A DNA stretch of 64,000 bases, from assembly GCF_013409625.1 (NCBI RefSeq), contig NZ_JACCBF010000001.1:4467001-4531000 (forward strand), in the 5' to 3' direction. The position numbers and the translations under genes were made by a program. This stretch comes from Nocardioides kongjuensis. GTDB lineage: Bacteria; Actinomycetota; Actinomycetes; Propionibacteriales; Nocardioidaceae. Shown here one piece after another: positions 52,417-61,013 of the stretch (the first letter of the stretch is position 1; each line of letters opens with the position of its first letter). The notes beneath the pieces are model-generated. The model made no database searches and was not told the DNA's origin. It saw only the letters and a program-made list of their open reading frames with translations.

Positions 52417-52442
52417 GTAAGGATCTGTCATCGGCAGTCGTC
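52417..52442 (+). promoter_or_regulatory. ECF-type promoter, regulon site 17 (aquaporin)
   Basis: GTAAGG at 52417-52422, 16 bases, CGTC at 52439-52442, with a leader of about 90 bases to the aquaporin ATG. Confidence 0.5.
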
Positions 52443-52536
52443 ATTGGGTTCGAGCCTTCCCGCGGTTGAGGGAAAGCTGTAGAGAAGCCGGATCGATCAG
52501 CACGCCCCTCGGCAAGTCGACTCCAGAGGAGAACAA

Positions 52537-53283
52537 ATGTCCCATCACGCCAACGTGGCCGGCCCTAGTACGGCCAAGATCATTGCCGCGGAGTTCCTCG
52601 GCACGTTCGTCCTCGTCTTCGGCGGCTGCGGAACGGCTGTCCTCGCGGGCAAGGAGGTCGGCTTCGCCGGCGTCGCGGCCGCGTTCGGTCTCACCGTCGT
52701 GGTGATGGCCTACGCAGTCGGCCACATCTCGGGCGGCCACTTCAACCCGGCGGTCACGCTGGGTGCTGCGGCAGGGGGCCGCATCGCCTGGAAGGACACC
52801 CCGGTCTACATCGGCACCCAGGTCGTGGCGGGCATCGTCGCGGGCGCGGTGCTCCTCGTGGTGGCCAGCGGCACCGACGGCTTCGACGCCGTCAAGAGCG
52901 GCTTCGCCTCCAACGGGTACGACGACCGCTCGCCGCTGGGCTACAGCCTGGCCGCCTGCCTGTTGGTCGAGGTGCTGCTGACCGCGATCTTCCTGTGGGT
53001 CATCCTCGGCGCCACCGACTCGCGCGCACCCAAGGGCTTCGCGCCGCTGGCGATCGGCCTGTCGCTGACGCTCATCCACCTGATCAGCATCCCGGTCACC
53101 AACACCTCGGTGAACCCGGCGCGCTCGATCGGCGTCGGCCTGTTCGCCGGCGGTGACGCGATCGGCCAGCTGTGGCTCTTCATCCTGGCGCCCGTCATCG
53201 GCGGGCTGATCGCGGGCTTCTCCTACGCCGTCCTGCTGGGCAGCGACGAGACCGTGCCGCTCGCCGACGCAATGGAGGCCTGA
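52537..53283 (+). CDS. aqpZ: Aquaporin Z-like water channel
   Basis: 248 residues with six membrane helices and both NPA boxes ([10 protein letters not shown] and SVNPARSIG), the hallmark of MIP channels. The Arg after the second NPA and small-residue selectivity positions fit the AqpZ water type. The strong C-ending codon use, unlike its neighbours, hints that it comes from core DNA or another donor, yet a regulon-type promoter precedes it. The ribosome binding site is GAGGAG. Confidence 0.93.
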   Translation: MSHHANVAGPSTAKIIAAEFLGTFVLVFGGCGTAVLAGKEVGFAGVAAAFGLTVVVMAYAVGHISGGHFNPAVTLGAAAGGRIAWKDTPVYIGTQVVAGIVAGAVLLVVASGTDGFDAVKSGFASNGYDDRSPLGYSLAACLLVEVLLTAIFLWVILGATDSRAPKGFAPLAIGLSLTLIHLISIPVTNTSVNPARSIGVGLFAGGDAIGQLWLFILAPVIGGLIAGFSYAVLLGSDETVPLADAMEA

Positions 53284-53408
53284 GGCCATGTCGACATCGG
53301 CGCCCTTCTGGCTGGACGGCGGGCGTAAGGTGGCCCGTTGTCGGACGCTGACCCGTGACTTGGCCAGTTGCTCACTTCTTCGATCCGGTGCGTGACCGCG
53401 CTCCAAAT

Positions 53409-54023
53409 CTATTGCCCAAGCTCAGCGCGTAGTGCAGTGCGCGCCCGGTGGACGAGCACGGCTGCGGCACCCCGCGAAGGAAGTCCGAGGTGGCGAACGA
53501 TCTGCTCGTAGGACATGTCCAGTTCAACGAGGCAGAACAGAACCTGTTGGTAACGACGCGGCAGCCGTCGCCGAGCCTCACGAAGCGTAAGCACCTCGGC
53601 CACCCCCTCGGGGCTTCGATCGTCGTTGGCGCCGGGGATATCCCCGCAGTGTGCGAGTGCAGAGAGTTGGGCAAATCTCGCCCACTCGCGCGCCGACTGA
53701 CGTTCGTGGTCGCACCGTAGGTTGCGAACAATGCACATCAGATACGCAGCAGCACACTCCGGTCGATAGCCGGACTGCAGCCGACACCACAAGCGCAGCA
53801 CTGCCTCGGCGGCTAGGTCCTCGGCGGTCGCCGGGTCCACCCCGTGGCGGACCAAGTAGATGCGGGCCAACTGGAGCGCCTCGGTGAGATCCAACGGTGG
53901 CTCGGGCTCCAGTGCATCGCCCGTCCTGTGCAAGGCGTCGCAATCTGCGGCGCCCTGATTCCCTGGTGCGGGTGCGCCAACCAGCGTCGCTCTGTTCGAG
54001 GTTGCATGTTGATCAAGAGCCAT
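53409..54023 (-). CDS. Orphan ECF-type sigma factor
   Basis: 204 residues from ATG 54023 (GTG 54032 also possible). Region 2 (LARIYLVRHGVDPATAEDLAAEAVLRLWCRL ... LMCIVRNLRCDHER; only parts quoted) and region 4 (LPRRYQQVLFCLVELDMSYEQIVRHLGLPSRGAAA) match the protein at 49640, so the two are paralogues. No anti-sigma gene is adjacent. It may control genes outside the GTAA/CGTC regulon. Confidence 0.83.
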   Translation of the reverse strand: MALDQHATSNRATLVGAPAPGNQGAADCDALHRTGDALEPEPPLDLTEALQLARIYLVRHGVDPATAEDLAAEAVLRLWCRLQSGYRPECAAAYLMCIVRNLRCDHERQSAREWARFAQLSALAHCGDIPGANDDRSPEGVAEVLTLREARRRLPRRYQQVLFCLVELDMSYEQIVRHLGLPSRGAAAVLVHRARTALRAELGQ

Positions 54024-54032
54024 GGCGCACAC

Positions 54033-54334
54033 CTAGAGCCCATCTCGCGAGATGTAGTGCCTTCCCGAGTCCTGTCAGCCAATTCAACGTCCGACCCCGA
54101 CGATTGGTTAGGCATTTCGCATCGATCCGAGCCGAGTCGCTACGTGACGTCCTCAGTGAACGCCGGTGACGGCTTCATCGGCGTTTCTCGGAGGAGCGCT
54201 CGTGGTCGCGAAGCCGCTGCATGCAGATGTCCAGTGTTGGCCCGGCCGCCGGTTCGGCACACGGCGTTGCATGAATGAGATGAGGGAGGCGGTCCGAGGG
54301 CGTGGCGGTCCGAGGGCGTGGCGGTCCGAGGGAG
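54033..54334. other. Intergenic stretch between sigma factor and XRE gene
   Basis: About 300 bases with no convincing frame; it holds the 16-bp tandem repeat at its right end. No regulon motif on either strand. Confidence 0.45.
54288..54332. repeat. Tandem 16-bp repeat, 2.8 copies
   Basis: GGCGGTCCGAGGGCGT begins at 54288, 54304 and 54320 (last copy partial), just beyond the 3' end of the XRE gene. It is probably replication slippage. Confidence 0.8.
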
Positions 54335-54583
54335 CTAGGGACCCTCGCTGCCAGTTGGTCGCGTCGAACGTGCACCTAGCAACTCGAGCGGATTGAGTCC
54401 GAGCTGCTGGGCGATGCGTTCCACGGAGCGCAGTGACAGATTTCGTTCGCCTCGCTCGAGACCGCCGACGTAGGTCCGGTGGTATCCGAGGAAATCGGCG
54501 AACGCCTCTTGGGAGAGCCCGCGCTGGTCGCGGTAGCGCCGCAGGTTGCGCCCCAGCGCTCGCTGCAACTCTCCCTCTGCCAT
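54335..54583 (-). CDS. XRE-family helix-turn-helix regulator
   Basis: 82 residues: RALGRNLRRYRDQRGLSQEAF, FLGYHRTYVGGLERGERNLSL and IAQQLGLNPLELL give a complete Cro/CI-type domain with little else. It lies divergent from the Xis-like and integrase genes, a common place for an element's repressor. Confidence 0.85.
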   Translation of the reverse strand: MAEGELQRALGRNLRRYRDQRGLSQEAFADFLGYHRTYVGGLERGERNLSLRSVERIAQQLGLNPLELLGARSTRPTGSEGP

Positions 54584-54774
54584 TGCCCGAACGCTTCCGG
54601 GCTGCTACTTGTGGGTCTACAGACTTATAAGTAGCGCACCTGGTCCGGCAGGTCCATCGGCAAGGCGACCGGTGTCGTTGGCGATGCCGGATCCCGTTGG
54701 AGAGCAGTCCGGCGAATGCTGCCTGAATTCCGGCACTGGGGAGACAGCGCTGTGCTGCCGCACACCTTTAGGGC

Positions 54775-54999
54775 GTGGAGAATGAAGATGAAGACCTGCT
54801 CGTGCCGAGCGAATGTGCAACTGTGGTGGGACTCGCTGTGAAGACGCTCGCGAACTACCGCTACCTTCCTGGCCCCTATGCCGGACCGCCATACATCCGA
54901 GTTGGGCGTGGGCGAGGGCGTATCCGCTATCCAAGGACGGAAGCCGTTGCGTGGGCAGCTGCGCAGAGGCGTGACACTGGTTCGTCGAGGCGAGGCTGA
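54775..54999 (+). CDS. Excisionase-like DNA-binding protein
   Basis: 74 residues from GTG. LLVPSECATVVGLAVKTLANYRYLPGPYAG is a winged helix of the MerR/Xis type (cf. helix-turn-helix 17 family), followed by a beta hairpin (PYIRVGRGRGRIRYPRTEAV). It overlaps the integrase start by one base, so it is probably the directionality factor. Confidence 0.75.
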   Translation: MENEDEDLLVPSECATVVGLAVKTLANYRYLPGPYAGPPYIRVGRGRGRIRYPRTEAVAWAAAQRRDTGSSRRG

Positions 55000-56363
55000 T
55001 GGGCAGGCCCGCGATCCGCGACGGCCAGCGAGGTCGAATCGTTCCGAGGAGACGCGGCACGGCTTGGTACTGCCGAGTCCGCTATCGGGATCGTTCTGGG
55101 GTGCGACGTGAGTTCAATGTCGGGCCCTTTCCGCGTGCGCGCGACGCGGAAGACGCTGCAGAAGCGCGTTGGTCGGAGATCGAGGGAGCGATGGGTGTGG
55201 CGTCAGCGATCTCCCTCAACGACGTCGCTGCCAGATGGCTGGCCGCGATGGAGGCCGACGTGGAGATCAAGCCCGGCAGCGTCCGATCGTGGTCCAAGAC
55301 GTGGCATGCAACCTTGGCTCCTGTCATTGGCGGCCGCGACGTCAACGAGTTCGCTCGCGCCGACGCAGTCGAGGCGCTGCGTTCGCTCTATCGGCGAAAG
55401 CCACGACGGCGCCTCAGGGATGTCAATGGTCGGATGATCACGATGCTCATCGACGGCGAAGAGCGCGCAATCTGGGAGCACGACTTGGCGTCGTGGGGGA
55501 GTGGTCATGTCAGGGATCAACCTCACGGACCGGACTGTGCCTCGAACTGGATTCCTCTTGCGGGCTCGCAGCCTCGCTCTGTTCTCATGATGGTCCTGCG
55601 GTTTGCAGCGGACGAAGGTCTTCGCCGCGATGGCGTTGTCGTACTCGAAGGTACGAGAGCGCCGAAGCGCCCCCGACCGCAGCCACGCGAGGTGATGTCC
55701 CGCGACTTCGAGCGCCTGCTGGACATGGCGAATGCAAAGGCGCAGCACCAGCGGAGTGACACGAACCTCCGGGATCTACTGATCCTCTTCTATTACTGCG
55801 GCGTCCGCATGGGTGAAGCCCTGGGGCTCACGTGGGACAGGGTCTTCCTCGATGATGATGAGGCCCCGTGGATTCTCGTCGACCGTCAACTGCTTGAAGA
55901 TGGCGGCCTGGCATATGGCAGCACGAAGGGCACCCGGGCTGACGGGCGGATGGAGGTGCGGCGAATCGTGCTGCATCCGAGGGTGGCCGAGATGCTCGAG
56001 CAGCGTCGAACTACTTCGAAGTGGACAAGGCCCGAACACCCGGTTTTTGCAACGGCCAAGGGCGGGAGTTCGACGGTCACGGAGCGAGGCGTTGGACGGG
56101 TCCTAATGCCTGTCCACCTGCGGCACTCCAACGTCCGCACTCGTATCCGAGCTCTGGTTGCTGGCACGGACCTGGACTGGGTGCACGCACACTCGTTCAA
56201 GCACTCGCTACTGACCAAGGCGGATCGCATCGCCGGTTCAGCAGTCGCTGCGGATTTCGGCGGGCACGCCAGTGACGCGGTAACGAAGAAGCACTACATC
56301 GTCAGAGAAGAGTTCACGCTGCTTGACCCACGCGCATTCTTTGACGACGAGGGCGTTGGATGA
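54999..56363 (+). CDS. Tyrosine-type site-specific integrase
   Basis: 454 residues: an N-terminal arm-binding segment, a SAM-like core-binding domain (about 70-190) and a catalytic domain with Arg270 (GVRMGEALGL), Lys in the GSTKGTRADG hairpin, the HxxR box, GGHASDAV and nucleophile Tyr433 (KKHYIVRE). In the HxxR box the Arg is Lys (HSFKH, Lys401), which weakens confidence that it is active. It stands 155 bases from a tRNA-Thr 3' fragment and probably integrated the island there. Confidence 0.9.
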   Translation: MGRPAIRDGQRGRIVPRRRGTAWYCRVRYRDRSGVRREFNVGPFPRARDAEDAAEARWSEIEGAMGVASAISLNDVAARWLAAMEADVEIKPGSVRSWSKTWHATLAPVIGGRDVNEFARADAVEALRSLYRRKPRRRLRDVNGRMITMLIDGEERAIWEHDLASWGSGHVRDQPHGPDCASNWIPLAGSQPRSVLMMVLRFAADEGLRRDGVVVLEGTRAPKRPRPQPREVMSRDFERLLDMANAKAQHQRSDTNLRDLLILFYYCGVRMGEALGLTWDRVFLDDDEAPWILVDRQLLEDGGLAYGSTKGTRADGRMEVRRIVLHPRVAEMLEQRRTTSKWTRPEHPVFATAKGGSSTVTERGVGRVLMPVHLRHSNVRTRIRALVAGTDLDWVHAHSFKHSLLTKADRIAGSAVAADFGGHASDAVTKKHYIVREEFTLLDPRAFFDDEGVG

Positions 56364-56395
56364 ACACACGAACGACACACGCAAAGCCGGTCGAA

Positions 56396-56425
56396 CGGGC
56401 ACTGCCGGGCACTCCCGGGCACTCC
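56396..56425. repeat. Triple 10-bp direct repeat by the attachment region
   Basis: CGGGCACTGC, CGGGCACTCC and CGGGCACTCC follow one another just after the integrase stop. They could be arm-type integrase sites or chance. Confidence 0.5.
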
Positions 56426-56495
56426 ATTGACAGTATCTCCGCAGGTCGCGAGGCGTGTGGGTTTGCTCTGCTTTGACCAGTGTTGGCGGTTTATG

Positions 56496-56545
56496 CGCCG
56501 ACGCAGCTCGATTAGGTCGTCGGTTCGATTCCGACAGGCGGCTCC
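56496..56545 (+). other. Attachment site: 3' fragment of a tRNA-Thr gene
   Basis: The T-arm (GTCGG, loop TTCGATT, CCGAC at 56519-56535) and acceptor strand AGGCGGC with TCC (56536-56545) match the 3' end of actinobacterial tRNA-Thr, whose 5' acceptor strand would be GCCGCCT. No 5' half or anticodon arm precedes it. This is what remains at the far end of an element integrated into a tRNA gene; the intact tRNA should lie at the other island end, outside the window. Confidence 0.7.
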
Positions 56546-56550
56546 GAAAA

Positions 56551-56586
56551 GGGCGTCCGACCAGCGGGAACGCTGGTCGGAGGCCC
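56551..56586 (+). terminator. Terminator after the tRNA fragment
   Basis: A 16-bp stem with one mismatch (GGGCGTCCGACCAGCG with 56571-56586) and a GGAA loop lies 5 bases after the tRNA end: the native tRNA terminator displaced with it. Confidence 0.75.
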
Positions 56587-56655
56587 TTCGTCGTTCGTCC
56601 TGGGCGACACGTCTCGTGACGCGATTCGGGCCAGACGGGCAGCTCGGCCGTGGCG

Positions 56656-57493
56656 TCATGCATACAGTGCTGTCGCGCCGCCCCAGAGCGCACCCGGGTT
56701 CAGCCGGTCGGGGAAGCGCTGGAGCATGGCGTTGAAGAAGTCGAGCGCGGTCGTCTGTTCCGCCAGCATGGTGGCCGCAGTGGTGAGGTACTCCCGGGTC
56801 TCGCGGATCGTGCGCCGCGCATCGTCGTCGAGGACCTTGTTCTTGTGCCCGGCCACGACGAGCCGCGGGCGCAGTGACTCGACAGCGTCGATCGCGCGGA
56901 GCCAGGCGTTGATGCCGTCGCCCTGCGCCTCACGCAGGAACTGGTGCACATCGTTGTAGATGACGTCGCCGGCCACGACCAGGTCGAGGCTCGCGACATG
57001 GAGCACGCTGGTGTCGTCGGTGTCGGTGCCCGACGTCGATCACCCTGAGCGTGTGTCCCTCGAGCTCGATCGCGTTGTTGGGCACCTCCGTCGCCACGAC
57101 CTCGGTCGCGGGGATCTGGCCCGGGAAGAGGGCATCCCAGAAGAGCTCGCGGATGGCGAGGTTGCCGTGCATCTGGTCGATCGTCCCGGCGGTGGCCACC
57201 ACCTCGGCGCCGAACCGCTCGGCGAGCTCGGCGGACCCGAACCAGTGGTCCCCGTGGCCGTGGGTGACGAAGATGTGCGTCAGGTTCTTCCCGGTGGACT
57301 CGACCCAGTCGCCGACAGCCGCGGTCTGGGCGATCGTCATCGGCGGGTCGACGAGGACGGCGTCCCGGTCGCCGGAGACCAGGGTGATCGAGAGCGGGGA
57401 GAACATGCGCTTGTCGCCGTTCGGCACGAGGTCGGTGACGTCCTGGGGCACGGGGTCGGCGACGAAGACCTCGTAGGACAGATGGTCGGACAT
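56656..57493 (-). pseudogene. MBL-fold metallohydrolase, frameshifted
   Basis: The N-terminal frame (MSDHLSYEVFVADPVPQDV ...) holds the metal motif THGHGDHWFG and runs to LRVIDVGH near 57040. The protein then continues in another frame (SVLHVASLDLVVAGDVIYNDVHQF ... VVAGHKNKVL) to the stop at 56656. The expected GGGCACACCGACACC reads GGGCACCGACACC, a loss of two bases. Together it would be a 280-residue beta-lactamase-fold hydrolase. It is the last gene of the MFS-SDR-thioesterase operon. A sequencing error is possible. Confidence 0.85.
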
Positions 57494-57520
57494 GGGAGCT
57501 CCAGTGGTCGGTGGTCGGGG

Positions 57521-58003
57521 CTAGCTGAAGAGCAGGCAGGTGGCGATGGCGTGGGCCACGACGCGCCCGCGGTCGTCGAGCACCTTCGCCTCGGCGGTGG
57601 CGGTACGACGCCCGATCGTGACGACCTCTGCGCGACAGCGGAGCAGGCCGCTGTCGAGGTTGGCGGCCCTGGTGAACTTGATGTTCAGGTCGAGCGACGT
57701 GTAGCCGGCCCCGGCCGGCAGCTTCGTGTGGACCGCGCAGCCCAGCGCCGAGTCGGCGAGCCCGGCGATCATCCCGCCGTGGACGGAGCCGATCGGGTTG
57801 TAGTGCCACTCCTCGGGCTGCATCTCGAACTCCGCCCAGCCGTCACCGACGGCGACGGGGAGGATGTTGGTCGTCGCGCCGGCAGGGACGAGGGGCAGCT
57901 CTCCGCTGCCGATCCTGTTGAGGAAGTCCAGCCCGGCCAAGCCGGCGGCGGCATCCACGAAGACCTTGGGATCCTCCCAGGAGTACGTGCGTTCCCTGCT
58001 CAT
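57521..58003 (-). CDS. PaaI-family (hotdog) thioesterase
   Basis: 160 residues with the hotdog-fold pattern NPIGSVHGGMIAGLADSALGCAV (Asn/Asp-Gly catalytic region) and GYTSLDLNIKFTRA. It probably hydrolyses small acyl-CoA or aryl-CoA esters. It overlaps the SDR gene by 4 bases and follows it in the operon. Confidence 0.9.
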   Translation of the reverse strand: MSRERTYSWEDPKVFVDAAAGLAGLDFLNRIGSGELPLVPAGATTNILPVAVGDGWAEFEMQPEEWHYNPIGSVHGGMIAGLADSALGCAVHTKLPAGAGYTSLDLNIKFTRAANLDSGLLRCRAEVVTIGRRTATAEAKVLDDRGRVVAHAIATCLLFS

Positions 58004-58704
58004 GCCTCGCTCCGTGCGAGCTGGGGGTAGAGGGCCTCGACCGGTGCGGCGAGCCCGGCCTTCACCTGGCGGCTGAGCTCGTCGGCGAGGATCTCGTAGC
58101 TCCCTGCCTCGATGCCGTCGTACGCCGAGCGGACCACGTCGGCCGGATCGAGCTTGGGAGCGTCCACGCCCCGGGTCATGGGGGTGTCGGCGTACCCCAG
58201 GTGGAGGCCGGCGACGTGCACGCCGTCGGCGGCCAGCTTGATGCGCTGGGTGTTGGTCGCCTGCCAGAGCGCGCCCTTGGTGGCGGAGTAGGCATCGCCG
58301 ATGCCGAGCCAGCTCAGGACGGACAGCACGTTGAGCAGCGTTCCGCCGGACGACCTCAGGGCCGGGGTGAAGGCGTTGGTGACCTCGAGCGCTCCCCAGA
58401 AGTTCACCTCGAACAGCTCGCGCGCGGCGGACAGGTCGCCGAGGACGCTGGACCCGTTGGACGCCCCGGCGTTGTTGATCACGACCGTCACGTCACGGGC
58501 GATGTCGGCCGCGACCGCGACGGACTCCGGTGAGGTGACGTCGAGGACCAGCGGCGTGACGCGGTCATCGCCCCACTCGCGCGGGTTGCGGGCTGCTGCG
58601 TAGACCTTGCTGGCACCGCGTTCGAGCGCCTGGTGGACGAAGTGGGTGCCGAGGCCGCCATTGGCTCCGGTGACGAGCACGACGGCTCCGTTGAGGGTGG
58701 GCAT
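58000..58704 (-). CDS. Short-chain dehydrogenase/reductase
   Basis: 234 residues: nucleotide motif TGANGGLG, NNAG (VVINNAGAS), catalytic Ser (LNVLSVLSWL) and YSATKGALW with Tyr and Lys. It uses NAD(P)H on an unknown alcohol or ketone. It lies directly after the MFS gene, one base apart. Confidence 0.93.
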   Translation of the reverse strand: MPTLNGAVVLVTGANGGLGTHFVHQALERGASKVYAAARNPREWGDDRVTPLVLDVTSPESVAVAADIARDVTVVINNAGASNGSSVLGDLSAARELFEVNFWGALEVTNAFTPALRSSGGTLLNVLSVLSWLGIGDAYSATKGALWQATNTQRIKLAADGVHVAGLHLGYADTPMTRGVDAPKLDPADVVRSAYDGIEAGSYEILADELSRQVKAGLAAPVEALYPQLARSEA

Positions 58705-58705
58705 G

Positions 58706-60271
58706 TCAGTTCCTTTCGGGGACGAGGGGTGTGGAGGGCGCAGCGGGCTGCTGGTGGCGGACGAAGAGCGCCGCGAGCACGGCGATGGCGAGCAGGACGA
58801 ATCCGCCGACCAGGAGCCCCCCGTGCAGCGCCGTGGTGAACGCGTCGGGCACGGCCTGCGGGAGCAGGGCCAGGGCCGTGGCGTCGCCCTTGGGGGCCTG
58901 GCCGTGGCTGATGCTCGCGGCGACCGCGTCCGCGGTGGCCCGCGGGACGCCCTTGTCGTCGAGGCCTTCGGCGAGGAGCGAGGGGAACCGGCTGGTGGCG
59001 ATCGTCCCGAGGACGGCGGGGCCGAGCATGGAGCCGAGCTGGCGGAAGAGGTTCACGCTCGCCGACGCCATCCCCGCCTGCAGGGGGCCGACGCTGTTGA
59101 CGGCCGCCGCCGTCGACGGGGCGATGAGCAGTGCACTTCCGACGCCGGCCAGCAGCAGTCCGGGCCACATGTGTGCGTAGCCGCTGTCCGCGCCGTTCCA
59201 CAGCAGGGACAGTGCGCCGGCGCCCATGAGCAGCAGGCCCGCCGTCAGCGTCACCGTGAATCCCACGGTCCGCACGATCCGGGCACCGAAGGCGCTGAGC
59301 ACGACGTAGCTGAGCATCATCGGCATCAGCCGGACCCCGGCGCCGAGCGGGTCGTGCCCGGCGACCCGCTGGAGGTGCAGCACGCTGAGCAGCGCGATCC
59401 CGACGAAGCCGAACATCGCCGCCGCGCTCACCAGCATGACGGTGGTGAACGACCTGCTCCGGAACAGACGCAGATCGAGCATCGGGTCGTGGTGGGTGGA
59501 CTCCACCCGCAGGAACAGCGCGCCGGCCACGGCGGTCACGGCATAGGCCACGACGATGTGGGGCTCGCCGTAGCCGTTGGCTCCGCCCTCGATGACCGCG
59601 TACGTCGCCGCCGCCACCGTGACCGTGCCCAGGACGACGCCGAGCGGGTCCAGCTGGCGCGAAGGGTGCCTGCTCTCGCCGAGCACCAGGAGCGCGAGGG
59701 CTCCGGCGACGACGCCGAGGAGCACGTTGGTCAGGTAGACGCTGTGCCAGGAGAACTCGCGGAGCAGCCCTCCGGCGACCAGCGGTCCGATGGCCAGCCC
59801 GAGCCCGGCGCAGCTGGCCCAGATGCTGATCGCTCCGGTGCGCTCGTGGGGGTCGTGGAAGCTGGTGCTCACGATCGCCAGGCCCGACGGCAGGATCGCC
59901 GCCGCGCCCACGCCCATGACCGCCTGCGCGGTGATCAGGACGCCGGAGCTGTCGGCCAGGAACGCCAGCAGGCTCCCGCCGGTGAAGACCGCAACGCCCG
60001 AGACGTAGGTGAGACGCCGACCGTAGAGCTCGGCGAAGGTCCCTGCCGACATCACCAGGCTCACGAGCGCGAGGGCGAAGGCGCTGGTGACCCACACGAG
60101 GGAGCTGCCCGGGACGTGGAGGTCGTCCTGGATCGACGCGAGCGCTCCGATCGTCGAGGAGGCGTTGACGAACGTCATCATCACGCCGATGCAGACGACG
60201 AACAGGCTGGGCCACCTGTTCCGGACGAGCGGCACGCCCGCCGTGCCGCGATCCTGACTAATAGAAACCAT
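58706..60271 (-). CDS. MFS drug/solute exporter (14-helix, EmrB/QacA type)
   Basis: 521 residues from ATG 60271, about 14 membrane helices, with motif A-like region (GRRLTYVSGVAVF) and motif C (GVVAGALALL area). Such transporters export hydrophobic compounds by proton antiport. It heads the minus-strand operon and is divergent from the HxlR gene, which probably controls it. Confidence 0.9.
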   Translation of the reverse strand: MVSISQDRGTAGVPLVRNRWPSLFVVCIGVMMTFVNASSTIGALASIQDDLHVPGSSLVWVTSAFALALVSLVMSAGTFAELYGRRLTYVSGVAVFTGGSLLAFLADSSGVLITAQAVMGVGAAAILPSGLAIVSTSFHDPHERTGAISIWASCAGLGLAIGPLVAGGLLREFSWHSVYLTNVLLGVVAGALALLVLGESRHPSRQLDPLGVVLGTVTVAAATYAVIEGGANGYGEPHIVVAYAVTAVAGALFLRVESTHHDPMLDLRLFRSRSFTTVMLVSAAAMFGFVGIALLSVLHLQRVAGHDPLGAGVRLMPMMLSYVVLSAFGARIVRTVGFTVTLTAGLLLMGAGALSLLWNGADSGYAHMWPGLLLAGVGSALLIAPSTAAAVNSVGPLQAGMASASVNLFRQLGSMLGPAVLGTIATSRFPSLLAEGLDDKGVPRATADAVAASISHGQAPKGDATALALLPQAVPDAFTTALHGGLLVGGFVLLAIAVLAALFVRHQQPAAPSTPLVPERN

Positions 60272-60292
60272 AGCCAGACCGTACACGCTGAC

Positions 60293-60305
60293 TTGCAAAA
60301 GGCAA
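60293..60305. promoter_or_regulatory. Candidate HxlR operator
   Basis: TTGC-N5-GCAA, perfectly inverted, lies in the short gap between the divergent MFS and HxlR genes. Confidence 0.45.
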
Positions 60306-60326
60306 AGCCAGATCTAGAATCGAGTC

Positions 60327-60872
60327 ATGGATCACGACGGAAGCGCGAGCGGCCCGAGCGACGTCCTCGAACGGCTCGGGGCCTTCTCGGACCGCGACGA
60401 GTGGCCCGCGCAGGGCTGGTGCCGGATCGAGCGCTCCCTCGAGGTCATCGGCACCCGCTCGGCGATGCTGGTGATCCGGGAGCTGTTCTACGGCGGCACT
60501 CGGTTCGACGAGCTCGTCCGCCGCACCGGACTCAGCGAGGCGGTCGTTGCCGGCCGGCTCAAGCAGCTCTTCGCCGACGGCATCGTCGACCGCAGGCCCT
60601 ACCGTGAGGAAGGCAAGCGCACTCGCGACGAGTACGTGCTCACCGAGCGCGGGCGCGGGATCTTCCCGATCATCGTCGCCATGGTGCAGTGGGGCGAGGG
60701 GCTGCGCGACGACCACCGGACGGGGGTCGAGCTCGTGCATCGCGACTGCGGTACGCCGCTGTCCGCGAGCGTGACGTGCCGCAAGGGGCACGAGGTCCCG
60801 GTGGAACAGGCGGCGGTCCGGCTCAAGGACGAGGACTACGCCCTCGCAGGCCGGCGCCGCGGCCGAATCTAG
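60327..60872 (+). CDS. HxlR-family transcriptional regulator
   Basis: 181 residues. The winged helix is typical (CRIERSLEVIGTRSAMLVIRE, FDELVRRTGLSEAVVAGRLKQL, YVLTERGRGIFPI). A C-terminal extension has two Cys (HRDCGTPL, VTCRKGHEV) that may bind metal or sense redox. It faces the exporter operon. Confidence 0.9.
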   Translation: MDHDGSASGPSDVLERLGAFSDRDEWPAQGWCRIERSLEVIGTRSAMLVIRELFYGGTRFDELVRRTGLSEAVVAGRLKQLFADGIVDRRPYREEGKRTRDEYVLTERGRGIFPIIVAMVQWGEGLRDDHRTGVELVHRDCGTPLSASVTCRKGHEVPVEQAAVRLKDEDYALAGRRRGRI

Positions 60873-61013
60873 CGCGTTCGCCCGTGTGAACGTCGCGGCC
60901 GGCTCAGGTCCGGCTCGCCACGCCGCAGCTGAACGACCGGGTGTCCGTCGTCCGCTGGGCGGATCGGCGGCGGTGAAGCCACGGGACGTGCCTGAGGCGC
61001 CCTGATCGCGCGG

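Noticed and set aside
58607..60607. 666-codon plus-strand frame over the MFS and SDR genes
   Set aside because: Antisense to two well-recognised genes; Gly/Arg/His-rich low-complexity product.
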